Under the pieces are notes generated by a model. That model ran no database searches and was not told the DNA's origin. It was given only the letters and a program-made list of their open reading frames with translations. A stretch of DNA of 64,000 bases from Symbiotaphrina buchneri (Eukaryota; Ascomycota; Symbiotaphrinales; Symbiotaphrinaceae): contig BCIG01000005.1 in the NCBI GenBank assembly GCA_001599915.1, positions 452,725-516,724 of the forward strand. The letters are read 5' to 3'. A program made the position numbers and the translations under genes. Positions 33,735 through 45,164 of the stretch are shown piece by piece (within the stretch, counting starts at the first letter, position 1; the number at the start of each line of letters is the position of its first letter).

Positions 33735-35215
33735 TCATTGTGGCCCATGCAACACAGGAAAGAACCGCCATGCTCCGGGGAATACGTGTCTGAAAGGAAC
33801 GAAAAGGGCTGCAATGCGCGCCCCTGAATTACCTTGTCTCTGAATATACCAAGAGACAAATCCAATGATTACAGCAAGTCCAACTGCTCCAATCGGCCAG
33901 CGTCGTCGTTTGATGGCTCTCAGTGCTTGCCGCCGCATCTCCTCTCTTCTCAACTTTGCAGCATGTTTGTGGAACAGCTTCTCCGCTTGTTCCAATGAAT
34001 TCCTCGGCACTGGGCCGACAGATCTGCTCGTTTTTAACACACTGTGACAGGATATAAGTGAACGCCATGTCTTCAGCGCCTCTGGCGGATACTGCTTAAA
34101 CAGTGCCAAGGTCTTCATGACAAGGTTCTCAAGGTCTAGAGGTTTCGGTAGCTTTGAAAGCGTAAACTGTATCATGTCTGAATCGTACGCTGGTATCTCG
34201 AGGAGTTCCTTCTTGCGCTCGAGGATGATCTAACCCAGAGATGGTATTAGCTGAAGGATCGTAACAAGGTGAAGCGTCATAGCTTGAAGCACCGATAATC
34301 TCGGACGGCGTGCGCTGGAGATTGACTTACAGCAGCAAAGAGATAGACAGATGTGACTGGCTCATGGGCTATGAGAAAATCAAAGAGCCTTGTTATGTCT
34401 CCGTAATCTTCGATCTCATGAGCATAAAGTGTGAGTGTTGACGCGAGAGCGAAATAAGGCTTCGTGTGTGATAGATGGAGCGACAGACCCGGATCAACAA
34501 GATCGAGGATGGATGGGATGAGAGTGATCTGTGCCAGCGCACCGGCGAGGGTAGGAAGCAAAAAATCCCGGATTCGCAGGAGTGACATGTACGCTACACT
34601 TGACCTGGCGCCGGAGGCCCCGAGAACAAGCAAAAACACCTGGACTATGTCGTGATAACCCTGGAAGTAGCACAAGTATGGATATCGGCGCAGCACCTCA
34701 ATTATAAGGTCCGATAGCTCCTTCTTTCTGCTCTCCAGTCTATTCTCGTCCTCGCCTGTGTTTCCTAGTCTCAGCTGGCTTTGGCTCGAAACGGTAGCAT
34801 CTGATCCTCACCATCTGGATAATAAATGAAGGATCGGTTGACATCGAGCTGCACTTGCCCCTCCTCTGGGTGGGGTGGGAGAGACCTCCAATCTATCTGG
34901 GTCTCATTGTCGTCCTCTTTACATCCAAGCAGTATGGGCCAAGCCAGGCGACGGCGCTCGTCGTCAACCAGACCATACCGCGAGGTGGCTAGGTTCATAA
35001 GAGCAGACACATTCCCATCTTTGCAGGCTTCGGTGATGGCTCTAGCCTTCGCCGACCGCGTACCATCGTGTTGCCAGGATTCTTAATCAGCCTTGCGTTA
35101 GCCAGTTCTGTTGGCCCGCCAAGCCATGTTGGTGATATAACCTTTGGAGAAACTTGAGTGATCCCTGACTGCGCTGCTTTCGGACTCAGGTGCCATATCT
35201 CATACACTGCCTCAT
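33735..35215 (-). CDS. gyp8: TBC-domain RabGAP, Gyp8/TBC1D20-like, C-terminal anchor
   Basis: GTPase-activating protein for Rab1/Ypt1-type GTPases at the ER. Supported exons are 35041-34812, 34764-34331 and 34229-33735. The first coding exon is uncertain: ATGAGGCA at 35215-35208 with a 166-bp intron gives MRQAITEACKDGNVSALMN in phase and a total of 388 residues. The TBC domain has GLVDDERRRLAWPILLG, QLDVNRSFIYYPDG (IxxDxxR arginine-finger motif) and YPYLCYFQGYHDIVQVFLLV (YxQ glutamine finger). It ends with a single hydrophobic helix (WPIGAVGLAVIIGFVSWYIQ), as in tail-anchored TBC1D20. Upstream frame is closed by a TAA, so an upstream exon is required unless translation starts inside the domain. 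Confidence 0.85.
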
Positions 35216-36242
35216 TTCGATGAAGACCGGAGCTCGAGCACAGCTCCTGGAGCAGTCGTTGAAGGTACCTTTAGGAAAGGGGCCGAGAGGACTTGTAAGA
35301 GGGAACTCGTATTATGTTAGGACCGTACTATTACGTTAGAAACAGGTAAATGTCAAGTAAGGTACCCCGCTTATCTGAAATCAGGTACCTACCTACCTTA
35401 AGGTACCTTACCTCAGGTGGGCATCATCCTGAGACTTTCAAAACGCGTCTGACATAGCTGGATGTAATGCTTCAATGCCGGATCCTGAGCTTTACTATTA
35501 AACAGCAAGAGGGCTTTGTCAAAGTACGCAAGGCGGCTTCCAGCGCCCTTACCCTCGTTGCTTCTTGGGCCCAGCTCGCACCAAGAAAGCAAACCGAGGA
35601 AGCCACTTAGGTAGGTGAAGACCACCCACCCGTTGGTCTTCTAATATACCAAGTCACATTTGTGCATCTCAAGCACTGTAAGCACCCAAACTGCTCATAG
35701 AGATCGTGTAACTGGGGATCCAAAGTAATCCGTTTAGATTGCCATTGCAACCTCTGGATTCGCTACGTGCCACTGTCGAGCATTATCATAATCTCCCTTC
35801 GCGTTGATACAACCCTGAGGGCTTCGAGAACGACATATCTGAGCTCGAAGAGCAGCACTCAGCGTCCCTAGTCTGTACCGTCACTGCTACGCTCCGGCGT
35901 TCCGGTATTGACAAGTTGGGCGTTGTGCACCGGCGTAGTTCCCTGTTGCTGCGCACGTATCAGGAGGGAATATCTCGCGGAGGCTGACCTCCAGACGGGA
36001 GTGGGTAGCAGCTCCAATGCTTCTCTGAGCACAAATAGTGTGCAAGGCAGCGTATTCTGCGCTCACGACAATCTCGTCTGCGGCCGCTTTCGGCAGTAGG
36101 CTTCATGGACAAGAACTGTGCAGCTATATCGGGGGATGTTGGCAAAATGTACTCGCGCTGAATACGATCATCAACTGCAGGAAGCTTGCATTTGACTTTG
36201 GCCAGACTTCTTTCTTGGGTCTAGGTCACTCTTGAGCACCTC
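35216..36242. promoter_or_regulatory. Divergent region TBC gene / MMS1_N gene
   Basis: 1.03 kb. GGTACC elements at 35262-35271 and 35359-35417 lie near the TBC start; the second holds GGTACCTTACCTCAGG, shared with other promoters here. A minus-strand frame at 35413-35625 and a plus frame at 35908-36099 have no family resemblance, and I leave them out. No RNA gene seen. Confidence 0.5.
35359..35417. repeat. GGTACC element cluster
   Basis: Three GGTACC palindromes plus CCTACC/CCTTACC half-sites within 59 bp, similar in composition to the tract at 33526-33583. Confidence 0.7.
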
Positions 36243-39200
36243 ATGTCTGTCGATACCAGGGTACTGGTAGATGGACAATGGGTCACCCGGAGGACGAATC
36301 TCGAAACAATCTTGAAGGCTGCTCAAGAGAGTCAAACACAGAACTCCGTGGGGGAAGATAGGCAACCTGCAGTGGGCCTTCTGGCCCAGAGATTTGTCTG
36401 CAGTCCAGTCGTGAATATCATTGTTCCAGCCAGAATCCGCGATCAGAGCAAGAACGATGTGGTTTTCGTCGGTGTATGGCTCCTCCACTTCGCTAAAGAA
36501 AACACAGGACTGACTGTGGGTTGATAGGAACACTCTATTAGAGTTAGAGAGCTAAGAGACGAAGGACATCTGGATGCTGTCTGGCTTAAACTGGATTTCG
36601 GAGCGCGTATCCAGGCAGCACGAGTCTTGAAGAGCGGTCAGGAAAGGGCATCTTCTGGTCCAGACTCAAATGTTCTTAAGACGGAGTCGGATATCACCGC
36701 AGGAGGATCAGAAACAGCCTTCCAACAACCGCCTGATATACTTGTGTTGACCCTGGCGAGCCACAACTTAGTGTTCCTCTACGCTGTGGAGGGACCGTAT
36801 GGCGCAATCGACACTATGACTCGGGTCTACCCATTACACAAAGGGCATTCGTATCTCGAGGCACCGGGAAGACATCTGGCCGTTGATCCAAGGTGTGTCC
36901 TTCCCACCCAGTCTAAGCCAAATGCTGAGGATATGGTAGATTGCGTACGATAGCAGTTGGGGCATGGGAGGGAACCTTTTCCATATACGCATTGAATCCT
37001 CTTGTTGACGTTGCACGCAAAAGTAACCGGAAAGAAGAGTCGGAGGCACAAGTATTCAGCCCCATCAGGACGGTACGTCTTCGCCAGGTTACATTACACT
37101 TATTTTCTCGGTGAAGCCATCAGTCGCCAGCCTACTCGGAACATGATTCAGACACTGAGCTAACCAACTCCAGGAGAGACACTTCCTCGTCGATGGTGTA
37201 ATCTTAAAGATGGAGTTCCTCTATCCGGAACCTCACGATGACAGACACGTCATCTTGCTCTTGGTCATCTGCAAGGACCAGAGGACGAGGTTGCTCTGTT
37301 ACGAATGGGATTGCACGACAGACTTGCGATTTGCACGGAGATTGGGCGAGGCCGGTCATCCTGTTGGGAGCTATGACAAAATGCCGTTGCTGCTAATTCC
37401 TCTTACCATGTCATCAGCCTTCATGTTGGTGACAGAAAAGGTCTTCTCCGTCTACACTGGTATTCTTACCGGGACGCCCACCCCAGTGCGAGTGGCTTAT
37501 TTCCCGGACGATGCGCCCGTAACGCCTGGAAGTTCTCGCAAGAGTGAGTACACCTCTGCCTGCTGTTGCGCAGTGTCTGATTACAATGTCAGATCCCATA
37601 TATGTCAACTGGGCACGGCCACCGCGTCATTCTAATTACTCTGCAAGCCATGACGATCTGTTTCTATGTCGCGAAGATGGAATCATTCGGTTTCTAGAGA
37701 TCAGTCGTGACAATTCGATGATGATCAACGCTTCTATGCCTGCTGGGAAACTAGGCTGCAACGTAGGCACGGCCTTTGCAAGTCTCGATATGGGTCTCCA
37801 TCGCCCTGATATACTTGTCGCCGCTGGTGACATGAGTGTCGGCGGACTTTTTATGGTGGGTTTGCAGATCTGGTTGTGGCGGAGCCTTGCTAACCGAACA
37901 AGTTCCGCCCGAGGCAGCATCCTCAGCATATCGAGTCCATACCGAATTGGACCCCCATGTTGGACATCGCTTCTGTGGGCCTCTCTAGTCCGGTCCCGAG
38001 AAGGACGCCCAACAGGGCCGAGGAACAAATCATGCAACGAACTCGTCTTTTCGCCTGCTCTGCCCGGGGAGATTATGGTGCTGTGTCCGAACTTAGGTAC
38101 GGCCTGGAAGCTCGGATCGAAATGATTATGGATTACGGAGCCCTGCGAGGTCTGCTCGGTGTCTGGTGTTTCCCTGAATTCACTAGTGGAGGAACAGTAG
38201 TCCTCTTCTCTTTTCCATCTTACACGACTGTGATGCTACTAACACCCAGCATGGAGTACGATGAACAGTTTGATGAGACGGGAAGTGGATTCGATCTTGA
38301 GGCGACGACCTTAGCTGCGGGTACCTCATCTCAGGGTTTAACGGTGCAGATCACAGAAGCTTCTTTGCACGCTATGAGCGTGCTGGGGCATTCTTCACGG
38401 CTCTCAACTACGTGTTCACCAGACGAAAAGATTGTGAGGGCTGCCTACCACACGGAGACCTCCTCTGTTGCGTACGTCCTAAGGTCTCAAGATGCAATTT
38501 ATTTACACTGCTCGGAGATCACCAGAAACGGCAGTGAAATATCATTCCAGCACATAGGCCCACCAAGGCCTCTGACCTCGGTACCGAGTTGTCTGTCGAT
38601 ACAAAAAGTCCATGGAAAGCTCTACGTGATCTTGGGCACGGTGAATTGCTCGTTACAGTTATTCCTTTTGAAGGATTCCGGAGCCTCCCTCATCTGTGAG
38701 CACAACTTCCACCAGGGGCCAGACACGAGCGACAATACTATCTGTGAAGATATTGCGGTGCTGTCCTCTGCAGGTTCTGACTGTAGCCAGCATCAATCAT
38801 TGCTCCTTTGTGGTATGCGGGACGGTTTTCTGAGAGCTTTCATGCTTGAACCATCATTGTCTCAAACCGGAGATGTCCACGTCAGGGACATTGATTGGGC
38901 TGCATCGTTCAAGTGCGAGGATTCTTATAGTCTCGGAGCTACCCCAGTACATGTTACCGCAGATACAACCAATAGGGCAGCTGCGTTTGCCTTGGGTGGT
39001 AATGGGCCGTATCGCGTGCGGTATAATGCCGAAAGGAACAATATTTCTGTGCAGAACATCTATCTGAGTGACCCAGGCAATGTAGAGATCCCCTCCTCAT
39101 TAACCTCAAACACAAGCTGATTGGCCAGCCCTCATACTTCCAGTCTCCTGTCACAGCGATGACACAGGTGCAAATCTCCGTTGGCAGTCCGCATATTCCC

Positions 39201-40859
39201 CTGGAGGGACTGCTAGCATTCGTCTCTGATGCTGCACTCGTTATCAGCAGACTTAGCGAAGAACCAACAACAGTTGTGCGGCAAATGAGAGTTAAAGGCA
39301 CTCCACGGAGGATCTTATTCTCCCGACCCATCGACTTACTGGTGGTCGGAACCACTGAGGTGGAAGTTGTCCAGCAATCTCAACCGACTATTAGGGGTAC
39401 CAAAGGATTGCAGCGGATAATTCGTCCTGCTATCCGCTTGCTTGACCCAGACAGGTGTGATACAGCCCCACTCGGATAACTGTCGGAAAGTAGCTGACAT
39501 GACACCACAGTGTAGAGATCAAATCAGAACATTCGGACCAATCTAATCTGACAGTCGAGCCAGAGCATGACTTACACCGCATTGCCAAATTTGGTCGCGC
39601 AGGAGAACGCATTTTTTGTATGATTGATTGGACGTGCCGTGACGGACAGAGCACGTACCAGTTCCTCGCACTTGGTATAGGCAAGCTTGGCGATAATCAT
39701 TCAACGCGATCTGGAAGGATTGTGTTTCTGAGGTTCAGAAAGAATGACAGGGGCGGCTGGGATGTGAACAAGCAGCATGAGATCGTGTGTGACGGCCCTG
39801 TATTCTCACTAGCTCCATATGGATCTAAGTAAGCAGATCTATCCCCACTCATCGGAGAGCCACAGGCTGACCAAATAGTGCTTTGGTCTATTGTGCGGGC
39901 TCGACAATTTCCCTTAGAACGTTGCAACTAAGTGATAAGAGGTATGTTGATCAGTCCTGTGAACTCGTTCTTGTGTTCATCTGCTTCTAGGTGGCTCCGA
40001 AATGCGGATCTGAAGCTGCGATGTCCCAGTCACGCCATCTCAGTAGAGGAGCCTTTGATTTATGTGACAACATCAGAGGATTCGCTTACGGTTCTGCAGT
40101 ACCGGGCGAATCATTTAACTCTGTTCTCCAGGTATGTCGGACATGGCGAGAGAATGTTACTTGTCCTGGGTGCTGACTTTTGTAAGTGACGAGGTCGCCC
40201 GTGACACGCTCAGCCATCTTTGTATCCCAGGATCGGATATTGTGATGGTCTCCGATAGAGGTTGTACCATTGTTGGACTACGACAGCCGAAAACGGCTCG
40301 TCTACAGACAAATGCTCAGACCGTCTTCGAAGCCGAACTGCCTTCCTCAGTAGTGCGACTCATAACTGGCCCTCTTCGGCCGCGGTGGACCAGATATGCT
40401 TCCTGCACGGAGCGTGGTATCCTCAGGGACGATATTTTTGGAACATGCATCGATGGGACGATATATCAGTTCACTTTACTCTCCGAACCCGCATGGAGAC
40501 TCCTTAAATTCGTCCAGACCTTGTGCGAGAAAAACGGTCACTTATGTCCCCCATGGACAAAGAACTCGTCGTATGCAGTATTGGAGCCTCAGCTCAGACC
40601 GGCCCGGAACATGCACATAGATGGCGACCTCCTTAGCCGCCTGCTAGAGCGAGATGCTGCTAAGGAATTACGGGATATGCTATTGCACGCCCCAGCGGAA
40701 AGAACAGGGGAAAGGAGAGGCTTCAGCGACTTCGAATCTACGGCAGAGAGATATGAAAGATTTGAGCATATCGTACATGAACTGCTTGGTTCTGAATCCT
40801 GTGATGCAGTTGAGGCTGCGATAGATTACCTCAGGCGAGTGTTGTACTCCGCGGTCTGA
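36243..40859 (+). CDS. MMS1_N / CPSF_A-type beta-propeller scaffold (DDB1-SF3B3 superfamily)
   Basis: Eleven exons: 36243-36473, 36528-36892, 36940-37072, 37174-37543, 37593-37855, 37903-39081, 39129-39454, 39511-39828, 39879-39941, 39991-40131, 40187-40859; 1353 residues, all in phase. The start MSVDTRVLVDGQWVTR and SPVVNIIVPARIR-type segment match a filamentous-fungal family carrying an MMS1_N domain. Propeller strands include VGAWEGTFSIYALNP, MEFLYPEPHDDRHVILLLVI, FLCREDGIIRFLEI and NGSEISF. The C-terminal CPSF_A-like region has IYVTTSEDSLTVLQYRAN, VFEAELPSSVVRL, GTIYQFTLLSEPAWRLLKFV and RNMHIDGDLLSRLL. The family is sometimes labelled thermotolerance protein. Role in ubiquitin ligase, splicing or polyadenylation complexes is not decided by sequence. 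Confidence 0.82.
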
Positions 40860-41413
40860 CGACGGTTGCTAGTCTGCCGTTCTGGAGAGAAGGATGGTAT
40901 GGTGATTGTTTCTCAGAGATTAGGCCAGCAGTAGCTAGCGCACCGCAGCAAAGGGCGTCGAATAGCATAGCGAGCAACCGTGACAAGCGGAGGCGTGCAG
41001 CGTCAGAAATGGTGTCTTTGGTGGAAATAGGGGTAAAAATAGGAGGTTGTAATATACCGCAATGGGTACGGAGCTTCGTACTATGAAAGTAGGTACCTTA
41101 CCTGAGGTACTTCGTACCGAGCACGGTGCACATGAAACGATACGCCTGCCCGCAGTGGGCTGGCAGCTAGCCTCAGGCGCCTTCGCGAACATCCGCCACT
41201 GTCTTCCGACAAGCCAAGCCATTTTGTGCTCCTCCCAAATTCACACAACTCCACCCACCTCCACCTGCGCCTTCGAACACCGGTGGTTGATCGGGGCTTC
41301 ACTATCTCGCACGCTTCAGTCTGCCCGTTGAAGAGGGGCGAGCAATAGATAGTTCCCGGGTGACTCCAAAGAACTCGTCCTAGTGTCTGTCCCATATTAG
41401 GGATTTCGACATC
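40860..41413. promoter_or_regulatory. eIF5B promoter region
   Basis: 554 bp. GGTACCTTACCTGAGGTAC at 41092-41110 is a GGTACC element about 305 bp 5' of the eIF5B ATG. No coding frame supported. Confidence 0.55.
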
Positions 41414-44400
41414 ATGGCACCCAAGAAGAAGTCCAACAAGAAGGCAAATGATGACTGGGAGTCTGAACTAGGAGAAACTGTCGACCCTATAGCGGCTGCA
41501 ACCGAGGCTGCTAAGGCTGCGGATGCGGCTCAGGAAGCACCAGCAGAGGACGATGCTGGCGGCCTGCTCGCCGCACTAAAGAAAAATCGGAGCAAGAAGC
41601 AGAAGAAAGGCAAGGTCGTTCAGGACTTCGTAGAGGGCGAGGATTCCCCTACAGCAGATCAGAATGGGACTACAGAAGATGTAGGACGGGATTTCTCGTC
41701 GAAGGCTCCCGAAGAAGCTACCATGGATGACGAGGATGTCTTCGCTGGAGCCCAAAAGAAGGGCAAGGGCGCGCAGGCCAAAAAGCAGGAAGTAGCAGCT
41801 GCCGATGAAAGCAGTGCTGAAGAAGAGGCCGGCGGCCGAGTGAAGAGTAAGAAGGAAAAGGAGAGGGAAAAGAAAGAGAGGGAGAAGCAACGCAAGAAAG
41901 AGCAGGTATGCTCGCCCCACCTCCGCTCAAACTGTTTCGTTGCCATACAGGTGCGCTCCTTTGTACCTACAGACTAATGCTTTTCATGTAGGCTGCAAAA
42001 AAGAAAGCCACAACACCGCAGCCCAATGCGAAACCGGAACCCTCCAAACCCACTCCCGCAGTCGAACCCGTACCTACACCTTCTGCCAGCGAGGCTGCCG
42101 GAAAGAAAAAGAAATTACCCGCTCATTTAGCCGCCCTGCAAAAGCAGCAGGAAGCCCTTAGAAGGCAACAGGAAGAACAGGCAAGGCTCGAAGCCGAGGA
42201 AAGAGCCCGTGCTGAAGAGGAAGCTAGGATCGCAGCTGAAGAGGAGAAGAGGAGGGAAGAGGCGAAAGCTTTGAAGAAACAGAAAGAGAAGGAGAAGAAG
42301 GAGCAGCTGAAGAGGGAAGGGAAATTTCTGACCAAGGCTCAAAAGGAAGCCAAAGAGCGCAACGAGCTTCGGATGAAACAACTACTTGCTGCTGGTGCAC
42401 GCGTTGCTGGACTTGAGGAAGGCACCGAGAAGAAGCGACCTGTGTACGACAGTAGGAAAAAGAAAGGACCAAAGAAGCAGCTCGAGAATGACAAGCATGA
42501 AGAAGGAGAGAAGGTTCCTGTTGAAGAAACTGAAGCGCCGGCTGTAGTACGAGGACAAGAGACTTCCCAACCTGAGCAAGGGGCAAAGGAACCGGAGACG
42601 ACTGTCTCCGACGAAGGGCAGGACGAGACCGGGAGCGTGGAGGAAGACTGGGAGGCAGCAGCGGACGCTGTAGACGGAGTCAAGGATAGCTGGGACGCCC
42701 CTACAGATGAGGAAGATGATGGGCATGATACACGAGCCAATGGAAAGGAGAAGCCTGCTGAAGCCAATGGGAAGAGCCTAGCCGGCGTCCCGTCAGAGAA
42801 GGCTGAAGCAAATGTTTCCAACGGAGTCAAAGGGCAGGCGCAGCAGGACAAGGCCGTCAGCAAGGAAGAATCATCCGACGAATCCTCGGAAGACGAAGCT
42901 AAAACTGCTGTGCAGCGGGCAGCAGCGCAGAGAAAGGAAGAAGCGGCAGAACGAAGAAAACGACAACACGAGGAGGCATTAGCCGCGAGATCAAAAGACA
43001 ATCTACGGTCACCTATATGCTGTATTCTTGGCCACGTAGACACGGGCAAGACTAAGCTACTGGACAAGATCCGGCAGACCAACGTACAGGAAGGTGAAGC
43101 GGGTGGTATAACACAGCAGATTGGCGCCACGTACTTCCCGGCGGATGCCCTTCAGCAGAAAACACAGGTTGTGAACAAAGATGGCAAATTGGAGATCAAG
43201 GTCCCTGGTTTACTTGTGATAGACACCCCGGGACACGAGTCTTTTACAAATCTGCGGTCCAGGGGTTCTTCCTTGTGTAACATTGCTATCCTGGTCGTCG
43301 ACATTATGCATGGTCTTGAGCCGCAGACTCTTGAGTCAATGAGGCTTCTGCGAGACAGAAAGACTCCTTTCATTGTGGCGCTCAATAAAATCGACCGCCT
43401 CTATGGCTGGAGAAAGATTGATAACAACGGCTTTCAGGATAGTCTGGCCATGCAAAATAAAGGTGTACAAAATGAATTTCGGGACCGATTGGAGAAAACC
43501 AAAGTGGCTTTCGCAGAACAGGTAATACCTCCCTTTCCATCTTCGAAGTCCGGTACTGATACCATTTGGCAGGGATTCAATGCCGAGTTGTTTTACGAGA
43601 ATAAGTCTATGGCACGTAATGTCTCGCTGGTACCCACCTCAGCGCACACCGGGGAGGGAATTCCAGATATGCTGAAATTGCTCATCACCTTGACCCAAGA
43701 GCGCATGACCAACAAATTGATGTATCTGTCCGAGGTCGAATGCACCGTGTTGGAGGTCAAAGTCATTGAGGGATTGGGTACCACGATTGATGTTGTGCTT
43801 TCCAACGGCATATTGCGGGAAGGTGATCGTATAGTACTATGTGGTCTGAATGGCCCTATAGCTACGAACATACGAGCTCTCTTGACGCCCGCTCCGCTGA
43901 AAGAACTCCGGGTGAAGTCGCAGTACATTCACAACAAAGAGGTGAAGGCTTCATTAGGAGTGAAGATCGCTGCCAATGACCTTGAACATGCCATCGCTGG
44001 GTCTAGGCTGTTGGTGGTTGGTCCTGATGATGACGAGGAAGACTTGGAGGAAGAAGTCATGTCCGACCTTGAGAATCTACTGGGCAAGGTTTCCACAACA
44101 GGCCGCGGAGTTTGTGTCCAAGCATCAACCCTTGGCTCATTGGAAGCGCTCTTGGAGTTTCTCCGGGTCTCCAAGATCCCGGTCTCCCACATATCGATCG
44201 GTCCAGTGTACAAACGCGATGTCATTCAAGCCCAGATCATGCAAGAGAAGGCCAAGGAATACGCAGTCATGCTGTGTTTTGATGTTAAAATCGATAAGGA
44301 CGCGCAAGCTTACGCTGATGAAGTTGGCGTGAAGATCTTCACGGCCAACATCATTTATCATTTATTCGACGACTTCACCAGACACATGGCTCAGCTGGCC

Positions 44401-44891
44401 GAGCAAAAGAAAGAAGACAATAAAATGCACGCTGTATTCCCTTGCGTGTTGCAGCCGGTACAAGTCTTCAACAAGAAGGACCCCATTGTAATCGGGGTCG
44501 ATGTCACAGAAGGAAATCTACGACTTCTAACACCGATTGCCGCTGTCAAGACCAATCCTGTGACTGGGGTCAAAGAGGTCATCAATTTGGGCAGAGTGTA
44601 AGCATCAATTCTGTCTCAATAGTCTGCAGTACTGATTTGAGTTACAGGCAATCCATCGAGCGCGATCACAAACAGATACCGATCTGCAAGAAGGGGCAAC
44701 CCTCGGTCGCCATCAAGATTGAAGGTCCTAATCAACCGATGTATGGCCGACATCTTGAGGAAAAGGACACGCTATACTCCCTTATCTCACGGCAGAGCAT
44801 CGACACGTTGAAGGAGTACTATCGCAGTGATGTCAGCAACGATGAGTGGCTGTTGATAAAGAAGCTGAAGCCTCTCTTTGATATTTCTTGA
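41414..44891 (+). CDS. fun12: Translation initiation factor eIF5B
   Basis: GTPase that joins the 60S subunit to the 48S complex (IF2 homologue). Exons 41414-41905, 41992-44597 and 44648-44891 give 1113 residues. The N-terminal half is charged and low in complexity ([19 protein letters not shown], long Lys/Glu helices), as is normal for eukaryotic eIF5B. GTPase motifs: [19 protein letters not shown] (G1), [12 protein letters not shown] (switch I), [19 protein letters not shown] (G3) and [13 protein letters not shown] (G4). Domains II-IV follow, with [20 protein letters not shown] and the C-terminal helix ending [11 protein letters not shown]-type sequence that binds eIF1A. The plain frame stops right after the second splice donor, and the last exon (from [10 protein letters not shown]) is needed. 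Confidence 0.97.
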
Positions 44892-45164
44892 AGAAGATAG
44901 ATAGTACCACTGTCTGGCACTCTTTTGTACACTGGCTTCCGGTTTCATTTGCTGGAGGCGTCGGAATCCATTTCGTTCAAAACTGGGGCGCGACCTCCTT
45001 CGGGATGGAAAGGCGGTTGCTAGCAGGGCTTTCGAGATGTACATAAGTTCACGCGCCCCATAGCCAGTGACTGGTCTGCATATACGGTGTGCATAAAAGT
45101 TTTGATGACCCACTCATGGTTTATCACACCCCTTAAGCGGACCTTTGGATCCTAATAGTACGTT

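Noticed and set aside
35413-35625. 70-codon minus-strand frame (MVFTYLSGFLGLLSW...)
   Set aside because: Short, no recognised homology and starts within intergenic DNA next to GGTACC repeats; not enough support.
35908-36099. Possible extra 5' exon of the MMS1_N gene
   Set aside because: The family N-terminus (V-DGQWVTR) is fully accounted for from 36243, and the upstream frames show stops.
42339-43130. 263-codon Ser/Cys-rich minus-strand frame
   Set aside because: Antisense of the charged eIF5B N-terminal region; composition artefact.
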